DNA of 51,959 bases from Clostridia bacterium (GTDB taxonomy: Bacteria; Bacillota; Clostridia; UBA1212; UBA1255), in NCBI GenBank assembly GCA_017935905.1, contig JAGBGO010000044.1, positions 1 to 51,959 of the forward strand. Reading direction: 5' to 3'. Within the stretch, counting starts at the first letter, position 1, and every line of letters starts with the position of its first letter. The notes beneath the pieces are model-generated. The model saw only the letters and a list, made by a program, of their open reading frames with translations, was not told where the DNA came from and searched no databases. This document shows positions 40,081 through 48,858 of the stretch, one piece after another. The position numbers were made by a program, and so were the translations under genes.

Positions 40081-41064
40081 ATGGAGAATCAGGCAGCAAT
40101 TGCAAAGAAACGAGAGAAAACTCAAATCGGTATTTGGTACAGTACCTGGTACAATTTGGGCGAGAATAATTTCTGGGAGCATGGTGGAAATAACCAGGCG
40201 GTTTACTACAGACCTTTGTTAAAGGATGGCAAGTCTTTTGGCATTTACGATTCCTTAGACCGGGAGCAGACCAATTTCCATTTGAAGGCCATTGCGGACG
40301 CGCAGATTGATTTTATTATTATGGATCAGACCAATCTGGTGGATAATCCTTTCGGTGGCGGCTGTATTAACAAGGCTTCTATTGATACCGCAAAGGCTGT
40401 GCGGGAATGGAATTTAGCAGGCAATCGTCGGATTCGTTACTGTTCCGGTATCGGTGCTTTTGGTACCAAAGAGGATATGGGTCACATTGAATCCGAAGCA
40501 AAACTTCTGTGGGAACGCTACTGCGAGCAAGCGTGGGGTACAGAAGACGACCACGTATACATTGACGGCAAGCCGTTGTTTGTCATCTTTAACTGCCTTT
40601 TTACCGAAGCAGAATGGAGAGAATACCAAGCGACCCACGACACCCCTTACTGTGACCGTTTCACCATCCGATGCTCTACCGGTCACGTATATAAAGGTAC
40701 ATACGGTCAGTGGGGTTGGGTGATGCCCGACGGTCCGCAAATTGATGAGGACGTAGCGGTGATGATGCCGGGATGGTATAAGTTCCATTTTACCCTGCCC
40801 TTCGTATTCCGTGAGCGTGGCAATTCCTACCGGAACAGTTGGAAGACGTTGCTGGCATCGGAGATTACACCCAATTACGTTGTTATTAACTCCTTTAATG
40901 AGTATGCGGAGCACACGGCGGTGTTTACGGCTTCCACCCATGAGTTTCCGGAGGATTATCCCATTGAGGGATGGATTGATGAGGACGGTAAGCCGGCACC
41001 TTCTCTTTACTGGGATATTACGAAAGAATATATTGCCAAGTTTAAGCATGGCGACGTAGAATAA
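40081..41064 (+). CDS. Second GH99-like hydrolase, cytosolic form
   Basis: A 327-residue single-domain barrel protein without signal peptide: IGIWYSTWY (first strand), DFIIMDQTNLVDN, IRYCSGIGAFGTKEDMGH, PLFVIFN, and VINSFNEYAEHTAVF, which resembles the SFNEWxEGT catalytic segment of GH99. It differs clearly from the family at 33971. The next gene encodes its exported paralogue. Probably endo-acting on a mannan or similar glycan; substrate unknown. Confidence 0.75.
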   Translation: MENQAAIAKKREKTQIGIWYSTWYNLGENNFWEHGGNNQAVYYRPLLKDGKSFGIYDSLDREQTNFHLKAIADAQIDFIIMDQTNLVDNPFGGGCINKASIDTAKAVREWNLAGNRRIRYCSGIGAFGTKEDMGHIESEAKLLWERYCEQAWGTEDDHVYIDGKPLFVIFNCLFTEAEWREYQATHDTPYCDRFTIRCSTGHVYKGTYGQWGWVMPDGPQIDEDVAVMMPGWYKFHFTLPFVFRERGNSYRNSWKTLLASEITPNYVVINSFNEYAEHTAVFTASTHEFPEDYPIEGWIDEDGKPAPSLYWDITKEYIAKFKHGDVE

Positions 41065-41084
41065 AGAAAGTGGGGATCGAAAGT

Positions 41085-42380
41085 ATGAAATCTATTTTTG
41101 TTCGACATTTAAGCTTATTGTTGGTTTTCATGATGGCTGTGGGCATGTTTGTGGGCTGCGGCGGTGGCGACGGGGAAACGAAAACGTCTCCTACTATAGA
41201 AGCCAGCGAAGCACCCAACGCTACAGAACCGGCAAGTAGCGGGAACGCTACATCAAAGCCGGTAGCCACCAAGAAACCTACGTCCGGTACCACACAGAAG
41301 CCTACGCAGAAGCCTTCTGCATCGGCTACTGCGAAACCGACGGCAAAGCCGACCGCGACCCCGGTGGATAATTCTTACGGCGGCCAGCGAAAGAGTGCAC
41401 AAATTGGTATTTGGTATGCTGTTTGGTACGATAAGACCACAGAGGGTTCTTTCTGGGATACCAGCGGTCGTTATTCTTCTACCTATGCCGGTGATCCGAT
41501 TTACTACAGACCGCTTCTTCCGAATGGTACGTACGGTAAATATACCTCGCTAGATAGCACGGTGATTAACTTCCATTTGCAACAAATTGCAGATGCACAA
41601 ATTGATTTCATTATTATGGATCAGACCAATAATATTGATAACGGTATGTTGAATGCGGCGTCTATTAAGACGGCAAAAGCCATTCAAAATTGGAACAAGG
41701 TAGAGGGCAACCGAAAGATTCGTTACTGTTCCGGCATTGGCGCGTACGCAACTAAAGACAATATGGCCCACATTGAGTCCGAGGCTAAGAAGTTGGTGGA
41801 TCGGTATATCGACGTAAAGAGTGGCTTGGGTTCTGCAGAAAATCACGTATACGTAAACGGAAAGCCTTTGTTGATTATCTATAACGACTATTTTACCGAA
41901 GCCGAGTGGAAGTCTTACCAGAAGAGCCACAGTACGCCTTATGCAGACCGTTTCACCATTCGCTTTGCGAAAGGTCACGTACGCAGCGGTCAGAAAGGTT
42001 TCTGGGGGTGGGTAATGCCTGACGGTCCTCAGATTAACGCGGACGTTGCTGTCATGATGCCCGGCTGGTACAAGATCAGACGCGAAGGCGAAGGCTTCGG
42101 CGGTGCAAATCTTCCTTACGTATACCGGAATCGCGGTAAGTTCTATGAAGACGGCTGGAAGAAATTGTTGAAGTCCGATATTGTTCCGGATTTCGTTGTT
42201 ATTAACTCTTTCAATGAATATGCGGAGCACACGGCCGTGTTTACGGCAAAGACGGATTTGTTCCCGGCTAACTACGGCATTGAGCGTTGGCTGGATTCCA
42301 GTGGCAAAGAGAATCCTTCTCTTTACTGGGATTTGACGAAGAAGTACATTGCAAAGTTTAAGAAGGGCGATCGTGCTTAA
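41085..42380 (+). CDS. Second GH99-like hydrolase, lipoprotein form
   Basis: A 431-residue lipoprotein. A signal peptide with lipobox (GMFVGC, Cys about 23) is followed by a long Thr/Lys/Pro linker (KPTSGTTQKPTQKP to residue about 95) and then the same barrel as the preceding protein: IGIWYAVWY, DFIIMDQTNNIDN, IRYCSGIGAYATKDNMAH, VINSFNEYAEHTAVF. The ATG at 41085 was chosen from the lipoprotein signal; RBS GGGGAT. It lies 20 bases after the cytosolic paralogue. A strong terminator follows. The cytosol/surface pairing repeats the pattern at 33971 and 36651. Confidence 0.8.
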   Translation: MKSIFVRHLSLLLVFMMAVGMFVGCGGGDGETKTSPTIEASEAPNATEPASSGNATSKPVATKKPTSGTTQKPTQKPSASATAKPTAKPTATPVDNSYGGQRKSAQIGIWYAVWYDKTTEGSFWDTSGRYSSTYAGDPIYYRPLLPNGTYGKYTSLDSTVINFHLQQIADAQIDFIIMDQTNNIDNGMLNAASIKTAKAIQNWNKVEGNRKIRYCSGIGAYATKDNMAHIESEAKKLVDRYIDVKSGLGSAENHVYVNGKPLLIIYNDYFTEAEWKSYQKSHSTPYADRFTIRFAKGHVRSGQKGFWGWVMPDGPQINADVAVMMPGWYKIRREGEGFGGANLPYVYRNRGKFYEDGWKKLLKSDIVPDFVVINSFNEYAEHTAVFTAKTDLFPANYGIERWLDSSGKENPSLYWDLTKKYIAKFKKGDRA

Positions 42381-42405
42381 AGCTTTAGGATTGTGTATGA
42401 CGATG

Positions 42406-42438
42406 GGGCTGCCAAGTAAGAGGCAGCCCCAATTTTTT
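42406..42438 (+). terminator. Terminator of second GH99-like operon
   Basis: GGGGCTGCC (42406-42414) pairs perfectly with GGCAGCCCC (42423-42431), followed by AATTTTTT. Confidence 0.95.
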
Positions 42439-42499
42439 GGGATACGTTTCATCTATATCTAAATTTTTGTGCTGTGTTGTTATTGCGGTCATCACGGAA

Positions 42500-42708
42500 C
42501 AGGTCGTGGAGTGCATTTTTTGATGTTTCACAACCTAATGGCGGTCGAAAATAATTCAAAATAAGTGATTTACGACCCGATGAATTGGCGTTTTTTCTTT
42601 ATAAACAGATATTTCAGGTCGCAAATCTTTGATTTTGTTACATTCGTGACCTATTTGCTGTAGAAACAGGTTGTGAAACATAGGTTTTGGTGTTTTTGCG
42701 ACCTGTTG
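42500..42708. repeat. Alternating inverted-repeat array E (core CAGGTCGYRAA)
   Basis: Eight copies in F-R-F-R-F-R-F-R order: F 42501, R 42530, F 42544, R 42573, F 42616, R 42645, F 42668, R 42698. They form four short hairpins in a row. Pairing is imperfect within several hairpins (AGGTCGTG with CACAACCT, ACAGGTTG with CGACCTGT). No copy is needed for termination of the plus-strand gene, which already has the terminator at 42406. The spacer between the convergent genes is 372 bases and otherwise empty. Confidence 0.8.
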
Positions 42709-42752
42709 GATGTTTTGAATCTATTCAAAACGAATAAGTTCTACGCCACCGA

Positions 42753-43964
42753 TTATGCCATCACCGCTTGCTTTAGCGCCAAAATACGGGATACACTTTC
42801 ATTCAGCCGTGTCTCGGAGATACGGCCGTCTCGAACCGCACGCAACACACCTTCGTATGCGACTTCAAAATCTTTGGGCATCAGCAGAATGTCACAACCG
42901 GCCAAGAACGCCAGAACGGCGGCCTCGTCAGAACGATAATCATTCGTAATTGCGCCCATGTTCAGCGCATCTGTGATTACTACGCCGGTATACCCCAGCT
43001 CGCTACGTAGTCGCTTCGTCACCATTTCGTAGGACAGGGAATTGGGCAGCCCGTCAGCGGTCACGTTGGGCGTAGTGGTGTGACCCACCATAATGGAATG
43101 CACCCCTTGCTCCATGGCGGCCTTGAAGGGAATTAACTCGCATGCTTGCATTTCTGCCCAAGTCTTGGGGGCGATAACGCCTTCTTTGTGGGTATCCGCC
43201 ACCGTATCCCCGTGCCCGGGAAAATGCTTGGCGCAGGTGCCCACGCCTTCTTCTTGAAGCCCGGCAATTACGTTGGTAACCATTTGTGCTACGATTTGCG
43301 GATCGCTTCCGAAGGATCGGTTTCCTACCACCGTATTCTCCGGATTGGTCAGCACGTCGGCCACGGGCGCTAAATTATAGTTAATGCCATAAGTTTTCAG
43401 GTATTTTCCAATATTTTGCCCCAATTCTTTGGCAAGAGCAGGATTTTCAGTCTTGCCAACTTCCAGGATCGAAGTGTATTTGGGTACGTTAAAATTCGGA
43501 TTATTTGCAATCTTTGCTACTCTGCCACCTTCTTCGTCCATGGCCATAAGTAGTGGGTATTTGCTGGCATTTTGCAAGTCTTGGATCAGCGCCGTCAATT
43601 GGGCGGGGGTCTCCACGTTTGCCTGAAATAAAATAATGCCGCCCACGGGATACTTTTTCAGGAAATCTTTCATCTCTTGATTTACAGACGTCACAACGCG
43701 GGTCTCGCGGATGAGGGCTTCCGGGAAGATCACGAATAATTGGGCCACTTTCTCCTCCAGCGTCATTTGCGCAGGCGTGGGGGAGGGCAATAAGGTCGGA
43801 GTCGGTGTCGGTGTCCGGTTCGGCATTTGTGTGGGTACTTGTGTAGCCGTATGGGTGGGTAAAATGGTAGGGGATGGTGACAAAGACGGGCTTGGCTCTG
43901 TATGACAAGCGTAAAAACTTGTCACAAATAACATACCCATGATCAACAAAAAGATTCTTCGCAT
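42753..43964 (-). CDS. nagZ: GH3 beta-N-acetylhexosaminidase lipoprotein (NagZ-like)
   Basis: A 403-residue surface lipoprotein: signal peptide and lipobox (TSFYAC, Cys about 20), a Thr/Pro linker with SPTILPTHT and TPTPTPT (to residue about 68), then a single GH3 barrel. KHFPGHGDT with the downstream ADTH is the NagZ catalytic His/Asp dyad, and VITDALNMGAI contains the nucleophile Asp. It removes terminal beta-GlcNAc from muropeptides or glycans. The ATG at 43964 shares its A with the stop of the upstream gene; a GTG one codon earlier is also possible. It is last in the Thr operon order. Works upstream of nagA in principle. Confidence 0.9.
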   Translation of the reverse strand: MRRIFLLIMGMLFVTSFYACHTEPSPSLSPSPTILPTHTATQVPTQMPNRTPTPTPTLLPSPTPAQMTLEEKVAQLFVIFPEALIRETRVVTSVNQEMKDFLKKYPVGGIILFQANVETPAQLTALIQDLQNASKYPLLMAMDEEGGRVAKIANNPNFNVPKYTSILEVGKTENPALAKELGQNIGKYLKTYGINYNLAPVADVLTNPENTVVGNRSFGSDPQIVAQMVTNVIAGLQEEGVGTCAKHFPGHGDTVADTHKEGVIAPKTWAEMQACELIPFKAAMEQGVHSIMVGHTTTPNVTADGLPNSLSYEMVTKRLRSELGYTGVVITDALNMGAITNDYRSDEAAVLAFLAGCDILLMPKDFEVAYEGVLRAVRDGRISETRLNESVSRILALKQAVMA

Positions 43965-44611
43965 CACGACCGCTTTCTCCTTCCTACCTTATTTACAATT
44001 CCAATAATCTGTCCGGATAATACCACCGTCAGCAAAGAATAGGCAAGTTTCGTTACGGGAATGTAAGTCAGAGAAAGTCCCAATACGGTAATATCGCTGA
44101 TCAAATACGCCAGTTGCAAAGAAAGCTTTGTTTTGGTGGAAATGGCCATCGCCAAAGCATCGTCCCCGCTGGGGGCACCCCCAACCCGTACGCACAGTCC
44201 GGCGCCAATTCCCACAAATACGGCGCCGGCAACCCCTGCAAGAATTAAATCCAAAGGCGAGGTACCGATTTGCCAGAATCGGGGAAACAGTTCGAACAGT
44301 CCGTAGAACAGTGAAAAACCAACGCCGGAAACAGCGGAGTAGAAAAGAAATATTTTACCCAGTGCCCGAAAACCGATTGCGTAGCAAAGTACGTTTAATA
44401 CAAAGCCGGAAATAGCAGGGGAGATATCCAACCAGTGATGGAGCAAAAGCGTGAGTCCCAGCACGCCGCCTTCCGTAATCCCGGAAACGGAATGGATGTG
44501 ATATAAGCCGAAGGCTAAAATACAACTACCAAATAGGGCCAGTCCAATGGAACTGACCCGAATTTGTGATAAACTTGCTTTCAATTTGTTTTTAATCGAA
44601 GAATTCTCCAT
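43964..44611 (-). CDS. YitT/YczE-like membrane protein (DUF161)
   Basis: A 215-residue protein with five to six membrane helices. The starts GLALFGSCILAFGLYHIHSVSGITEGGVLG and GGAPSGDDALAMAIS are typical of the DUF161/YitT group; the soluble DUF2179 domain of full-length YitT is missing. The family has no firm function. It overlaps lysC by 20 bases and its TGA overlaps the start of the nagZ-like gene, so it sits inside the amino-acid operon. Transport of a metabolite is possible but unproven. Confidence 0.82.
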   Translation of the reverse strand: MENSSIKNKLKASLSQIRVSSIGLALFGSCILAFGLYHIHSVSGITEGGVLGLTLLLHHWLDISPAISGFVLNVLCYAIGFRALGKIFLFYSAVSGVGFSLFYGLFELFPRFWQIGTSPLDLILAGVAGAVFVGIGAGLCVRVGGAPSGDDALAMAISTKTKLSLQLAYLISDITVLGLSLTYIPVTKLAYSLLTVVLSGQIIGIVNKVGRRKRS

Positions 44612-45947
44612 ACAGTGCCTGCACCGCAGCGTTGGCGTCTGCGCTTTCTACACCAAACATAATACTTACTTCACTGGAACCTTGGTTAATCATCTTAATA
44701 TTGATGCCGGCGCGGTTGAAAGCTTCTGTTGCCCGCGCAGCAATACCCACAGACTTGGTCATACCGCGACCTACCAACATAACAATGGCCAGATCTCTTT
44801 CGGCGTGGAGGGTGTCTACGCCCAATTCATTTTTAATGCGGTCCATCACCCGTGCCAATTTCTCGTCGTCACAGTTGCTGCCGCGAATAATGACGGAAAT
44901 GCTGTCAATACCGGAGGGCATGTGTTCGTAGGAAATCAACTCATCTTCCAAAATAGAAAGCAATCGACGGCCGAAACCGATTTCCCGGTTCATCATGTGT
45001 TTATGGAGATAGATGTTTAAGAAACCTGTATCTGCCGCAATACCGACTACGGGGAAGGTGGATTTAGGCGCTTTCTTGTCGGATACAATGAAGGTACCAG
45101 GTGCATCCGGATTGTTGGTATTTCGAATATTCACAGGAATGCCTAATTTGTAAACCGGTGCCAAAGCTTCTTCGTGAAGTACGCTGAAACCGGCATACGC
45201 AAGCTCTCTCATTTCCTCGTAGGTAAACAAGGGAATGGGGAAGGGTTTCTCAATAATCTTAGGGCTGGCGGCGTATACGAAGTCTACGTCCGTGAAATTC
45301 TCATATACGTCTGCTTCCGTAGCGGCGGCTAAAATGCCTCCGGTTACGTCGGAACCGCCTCTGGAGAAGGTTACCACGTCGCCTTCTTCGGAATAACCGA
45401 AGAAACCGGGGAATACCAGAATGCCGGTGCGCTCTCTTAACTTATACAAAAGCGGATAGGATTTATCCAGCACACGGGCGTTGCCGAACTCCTCGCTGAG
45501 GAAAAGGCCGGCTTCCTTGGGATTTACGTAAGCTGCTTCGTGGCCCAGTTTCTTCAAATAGCAAGCCATCAACTTGGCGGAGTTATCTTCGCCGGCGGCC
45601 TTCATGCAATCTAAGAATTTCTCGTACTGTTCACTTCTGTTTGCAATGCGGGCTTCCAAATCTGCACGAACTGTATTCACAATTTCTTTGCCTAGTTTCA
45701 AATCTGCAGCAATCACAGCGTAGCGCTCTACAACCGTTTCTAAAACAGTCTCTGTGTCGCCGCCGTTCTTTGCCGTTTCAGCAAGGCGAATCAAAAGGTC
45801 GGTTACCTTCGTGTCATCGGAATGACGTTTGCCCGGTGCGGACACAACCACAATGCGTCTGTCCGGATCGGAAAGGATAATATGGGCTACTTTCTTGAAT
45901 TGTTTGGCATCTGCCATGGAGCTTCCGCCGAATTTAATTACTTTCAT
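44592..45947 (-). CDS. lysC: Aspartate kinase (class III)
   Basis: A 451-residue enzyme phosphorylating aspartate, the first step to Lys, Thr, Met and Ile. KFGGSSMADAKQF at the N-terminus, FTDVDFVYAASP, and TFSRGGSDVTGG are kinase-domain motifs. Two C-terminal ACT domains (about 305-450) supply feedback control. The length matches the monofunctional 450-residue class like B. subtilis ThrD rather than the alpha/beta type. The position between hom and thrC argues for a threonine-linked isozyme. The ATG follows AAGGGGATTG. Confidence 0.95.
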   Translation of the reverse strand: MKVIKFGGSSMADAKQFKKVAHIILSDPDRRIVVVSAPGKRHSDDTKVTDLLIRLAETAKNGGDTETVLETVVERYAVIAADLKLGKEIVNTVRADLEARIANRSEQYEKFLDCMKAAGEDNSAKLMACYLKKLGHEAAYVNPKEAGLFLSEEFGNARVLDKSYPLLYKLRERTGILVFPGFFGYSEEGDVVTFSRGGSDVTGGILAAATEADVYENFTDVDFVYAASPKIIEKPFPIPLFTYEEMRELAYAGFSVLHEEALAPVYKLGIPVNIRNTNNPDAPGTFIVSDKKAPKSTFPVVGIAADTGFLNIYLHKHMMNREIGFGRRLLSILEDELISYEHMPSGIDSISVIIRGSNCDDEKLARVMDRIKNELGVDTLHAERDLAIVMLVGRGMTKSVGIAARATEAFNRAGINIKMINQGSSEVSIMFGVESADANAAVQALYGEFFD

Positions 45948-45961
45948 CTGTTACAATCCCC

Positions 45962-47215
45962 TTAGTCTAATACTTTCATTGTATACTGAATTTCTACGTT
46001 TGCTACTGCAGTGAACTTTTCTAACCGAGCAGTCAGCTCTTGCCGGGTGCAATAATCGGTGATAAAACCACCCAAAGTGGCATCTGCCAAAGAAAAGCCG
46101 ATAAAGTTGCTGCCGACACCAAAAGTTGCCCGCACGCAAGATGCAATCTCGTCTGTGTCCCCTTCGTCAAAACCGGCTTTGAAACGAACAAAGAAGCGGT
46201 AGGCGGCGTGATCTTCTTTCACAACGCTTGCTTGCTTCGTAACGAATGCAGGCACAGAATCTACCGTAGGACGACCTAAGATTTCAATAATATCGCCCAA
46301 TACAGCACTGGCGGTTGCCAGCTTGCCGGCGCCCTGTCCGTAGAAGAGCGTGTCACCTGTATAAGAGCCTTTTGTGAGCACCGCATTATATACAGAATTT
46401 ACAGAAGCTAACATATTGGCACGAGGAACCAATTTAGGCTCTACGCTCACTTGTACGCCATCTCCTTGCAGCTTACTGCCTGCAATCAGTTTAATGGCGT
46501 AGCCGGCGGAAGCCGCCAACTCATGGTCTGCGTAAATCACGTCCCGGATACCGGTGCAAGCCACGTCTTTGTAATCCACCCAAGCGCCGTAGGCGATGGA
46601 GGAAAGAATGGCAATCTTTCTGGCTGCGTCTTAGCCGTCTACGTCCGCAGAAGGATTGGCTTCTGCAAAGCCTTTTGCCTGGGCATCTTTCAAAATCGCA
46701 TCGAAAGACATCTTATCCCGATACATACCGGTCAGCATATAGTTGGTGGTACCGTTTAGGATACCTTGAATTTCGTGTAAATCATTTGCGTAAATGCAAA
46801 TATTCAAAGGACGGATCACGGGAATTCCGCCGCCTGCGCTGGCTTCGTACAGGAAACGTACGTTGTGGTCATAAGCCATTTGCTCTAACGCTCTGCCGTA
46901 GGCAGCCACTACTTCTTTGTTGGACGTTACTACGTGGCGACCGGCTTCTAAAGCCTTACGGCAAAGTTGGTACGCAAAATCCAGTCCGCCGATGGTGACG
47001 GAGAACAGCTTCACGTCCGGATCGGCTAAAATGGTATCTACGTCCTTTGCCATATAAGGCGCATAAGGCGTTCCGGTGAAATCACGGATATCCAGAATAT
47101 AGCCTAAACAAACTTCTGTATTGAAACGAGCGCTTAACTTATCCTTTTGTTCGATTAAAATGTCTGCAACGCCGGAACCGACGACGCCGCAACCGCAAAC
47201 TGCAACTTTAAACAT
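45962..47215 (-). pseudogene. hom: Homoserine dehydrogenase interrupted by in-frame TAA
   Basis: The N-terminal NAD-binding half is intact (VAVCGCGVVGSGVADIL, TSNKEVVAAYG, ASAGGGIPVIRPL) and stops at TAA, 46633-46631 (codon 195). The same frame runs on without another stop to 45962 and encodes the catalytic and ACT parts (DAARKIAILSSIAYGAWVD, then GRPTVDSVPAF). A single base change restores a 417-residue enzyme. The interruption sits in ANPSADVDG-stop-DAARKI, a conserved stretch where a Tyr, His or similar residue would be expected. If real, the strain cannot make homoserine by this route while thrC and lysC stay intact. Start ATG at 47215 after AGGAGG. Confidence 0.9.
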
Positions 47216-47234
47216 TTTCCACAACCTCCTGCTC

Positions 47235-48740
47235 TTACTTTAAGAAATCCGATACCGCATCCCTCATCTTCTCTACGTCGCACACGCCGCTGTGCAACAC
47301 CGGCTTTTGATCAAGTCCGGTCAGCGGGGTAGGGATGGCGCATCCTGTCTTCTCCGACAAAACGGTGAGCATTTCAAACTCTGTCATTTCTTTCAGGGTA
47401 TCTTCCGATACTGCCTGTAATACACTCTTGTTAAACTTAAAAGGACTTGCGGTGGATACTGCCACGGCTTGCGTCATGTCTCCGGTGGAAATTACGTATT
47501 TATCATATACGTTCAAACCTACGGCCGTATGCGGGTCGATCAAATATTGATCTTCCTTGTAAACGCTTCTAATGGTTTCCATGGTTTCTGTTTCCGTGCC
47601 GGAATCTGCCCAGAAAACCGTACTGATATTGGCCAGCGTCTTTCTGTCTACACTGTAAACACCGGCAGTCTTTAATTCGTCCATAATTTTCCCGATCATC
47701 TTCACGTTCTCGCCGGATGCATGGTACAGCAAACGCTCCAAGTTGGAAGATACCAAAATATCCATAGCAGGGGAGATGGTGAGGTTGAACGGACGGTTTG
47801 CATCGTACGTGCCTGTGTTGATGAAATCTGAAACGACGCAGTTGTCGTTGGTGGCACAGATAATCCGATTTACGGGAAGTCCACTCTTCATCGCGTAGTA
47901 GCAAGCCAAAATGTTACCGAAGTTTCCGGTGGGAACCACGAAGTTCACTTTCGTGCCCAATTTCACTTTTTCATTTCGCACCAAGGTAAAATATGCGTAA
48001 TAATAATATACAATCTGAGGAAGCAAACGACCGATGTTAATGGAATTGGCGGAAGAAAGTTCAAAGCCTCTTGCATTAAATTCCTGATTCAGCGCATCGT
48101 CGGTAAAAATCTTCTTGACCCCTGTCTGGGCATCGTCAAAGTTTCCTCGAACAGCCATGACCCGCACGTTGCTGCCTTCTTGGGTGATCATCTGATACTT
48201 CTGCATTTCGCTGACACCGTTCTCTGGATAGAAAACCATAATGCGAATGCCGTCTACGTCCTTAAAGCCCTCTAATGCCGCCTTGCCGGTATCACCGGAG
48301 GTAGCCGTTAAAATGGCGATTTGTCTGGCTTTCCCGTCTTCTCTGGGATGCTTCTTCAGTGCCACGGACATAAATTCGGGCAGGATTTGCAACGCCATAT
48401 CTTTGAATGCGGACGTAGGTCCGTGCCACAGCTCCAATACGCTCAGCGTATCAGTAACGAAGGAAAGGGGAGCCACCGTTTCCGGGAAAGCACTTTCGCT
48501 TCCGTAGGCATGCTCTACGCAAGTGTCCAATTCTTCCTCGGTGAAATCCGTTGCATAGCGGCTGAAAATGGTCTTCGCCAAATCTTTATAATTCATCTCG
48601 GACATGGTGGCGATTTCAAGGGAATCAAAACGTACCGGCTCTTCCGGTATGAATAAACCGCCGTCCGGCGCAATTCCTTTCAGTACAGCTTCAGAAAATT
48701 GAACCCCTGAAACAGTCCCTCGGGTACTTGCATAAGTCAT
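47235..48740 (-). CDS. thrC: Threonine synthase
   Basis: A 501-residue PLP enzyme converting O-phosphohomoserine to threonine. Opening STRGTVSGVQFSEAVLKG, PLP-lysine motif GPTSAFKDMALQ, TSGDTGKAALEGF and VPTGNFGNILA, as in the long (bacterial/yeast-like) threonine synthases with a C-terminal extension. Gene order thrC-hom-lysC is typical for Clostridia. It is the first gene after the promoter at 48806. The ATG follows GGAGTTGATTTGCA. Confidence 0.95.
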   Translation of the reverse strand: MTYASTRGTVSGVQFSEAVLKGIAPDGGLFIPEEPVRFDSLEIATMSEMNYKDLAKTIFSRYATDFTEEELDTCVEHAYGSESAFPETVAPLSFVTDTLSVLELWHGPTSAFKDMALQILPEFMSVALKKHPREDGKARQIAILTATSGDTGKAALEGFKDVDGIRIMVFYPENGVSEMQKYQMITQEGSNVRVMAVRGNFDDAQTGVKKIFTDDALNQEFNARGFELSSANSINIGRLLPQIVYYYYAYFTLVRNEKVKLGTKVNFVVPTGNFGNILACYYAMKSGLPVNRIICATNDNCVVSDFINTGTYDANRPFNLTISPAMDILVSSNLERLLYHASGENVKMIGKIMDELKTAGVYSVDRKTLANISTVFWADSGTETETMETIRSVYKEDQYLIDPHTAVGLNVYDKYVISTGDMTQAVAVSTASPFKFNKSVLQAVSEDTLKEMTEFEMLTVLSEKTGCAIPTPLTGLDQKPVLHSGVCDVEKMRDAVSDFLK

Positions 48741-48794
48741 TGCAAATCAACTCCAAATTTCATACAAAATCCTATTACCGCATAAAACACCACG

Positions 48795-48834
48795 GTAACG
48801 TTACTATAATAAGTGTAGATAAGGGAAATGTCAA
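48795..48834 (-). promoter_or_regulatory. thrC operon promoter with palindrome
   Basis: Minus strand: TTGACA (48834-48829), 17 bases, TATTAT (48811-48806). Directly downstream at the expected start is the perfect palindrome GTAACGTTAC (48804-48795), a candidate operator. No T-box or attenuator is visible in the 65-base leader. Confidence 0.85.
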
Positions 48835-48858
48835 GGAAAAAATGCTTTAGGAATGGGC

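Noticed and set aside
41550-42452. Long minus-strand ORF of 300 codons opposite the second GH99-like lipoprotein
   Set aside because: It mirrors the frame of a well-supported gene, covers the terminator at 42406, has no RBS and gives a composition-biased product.
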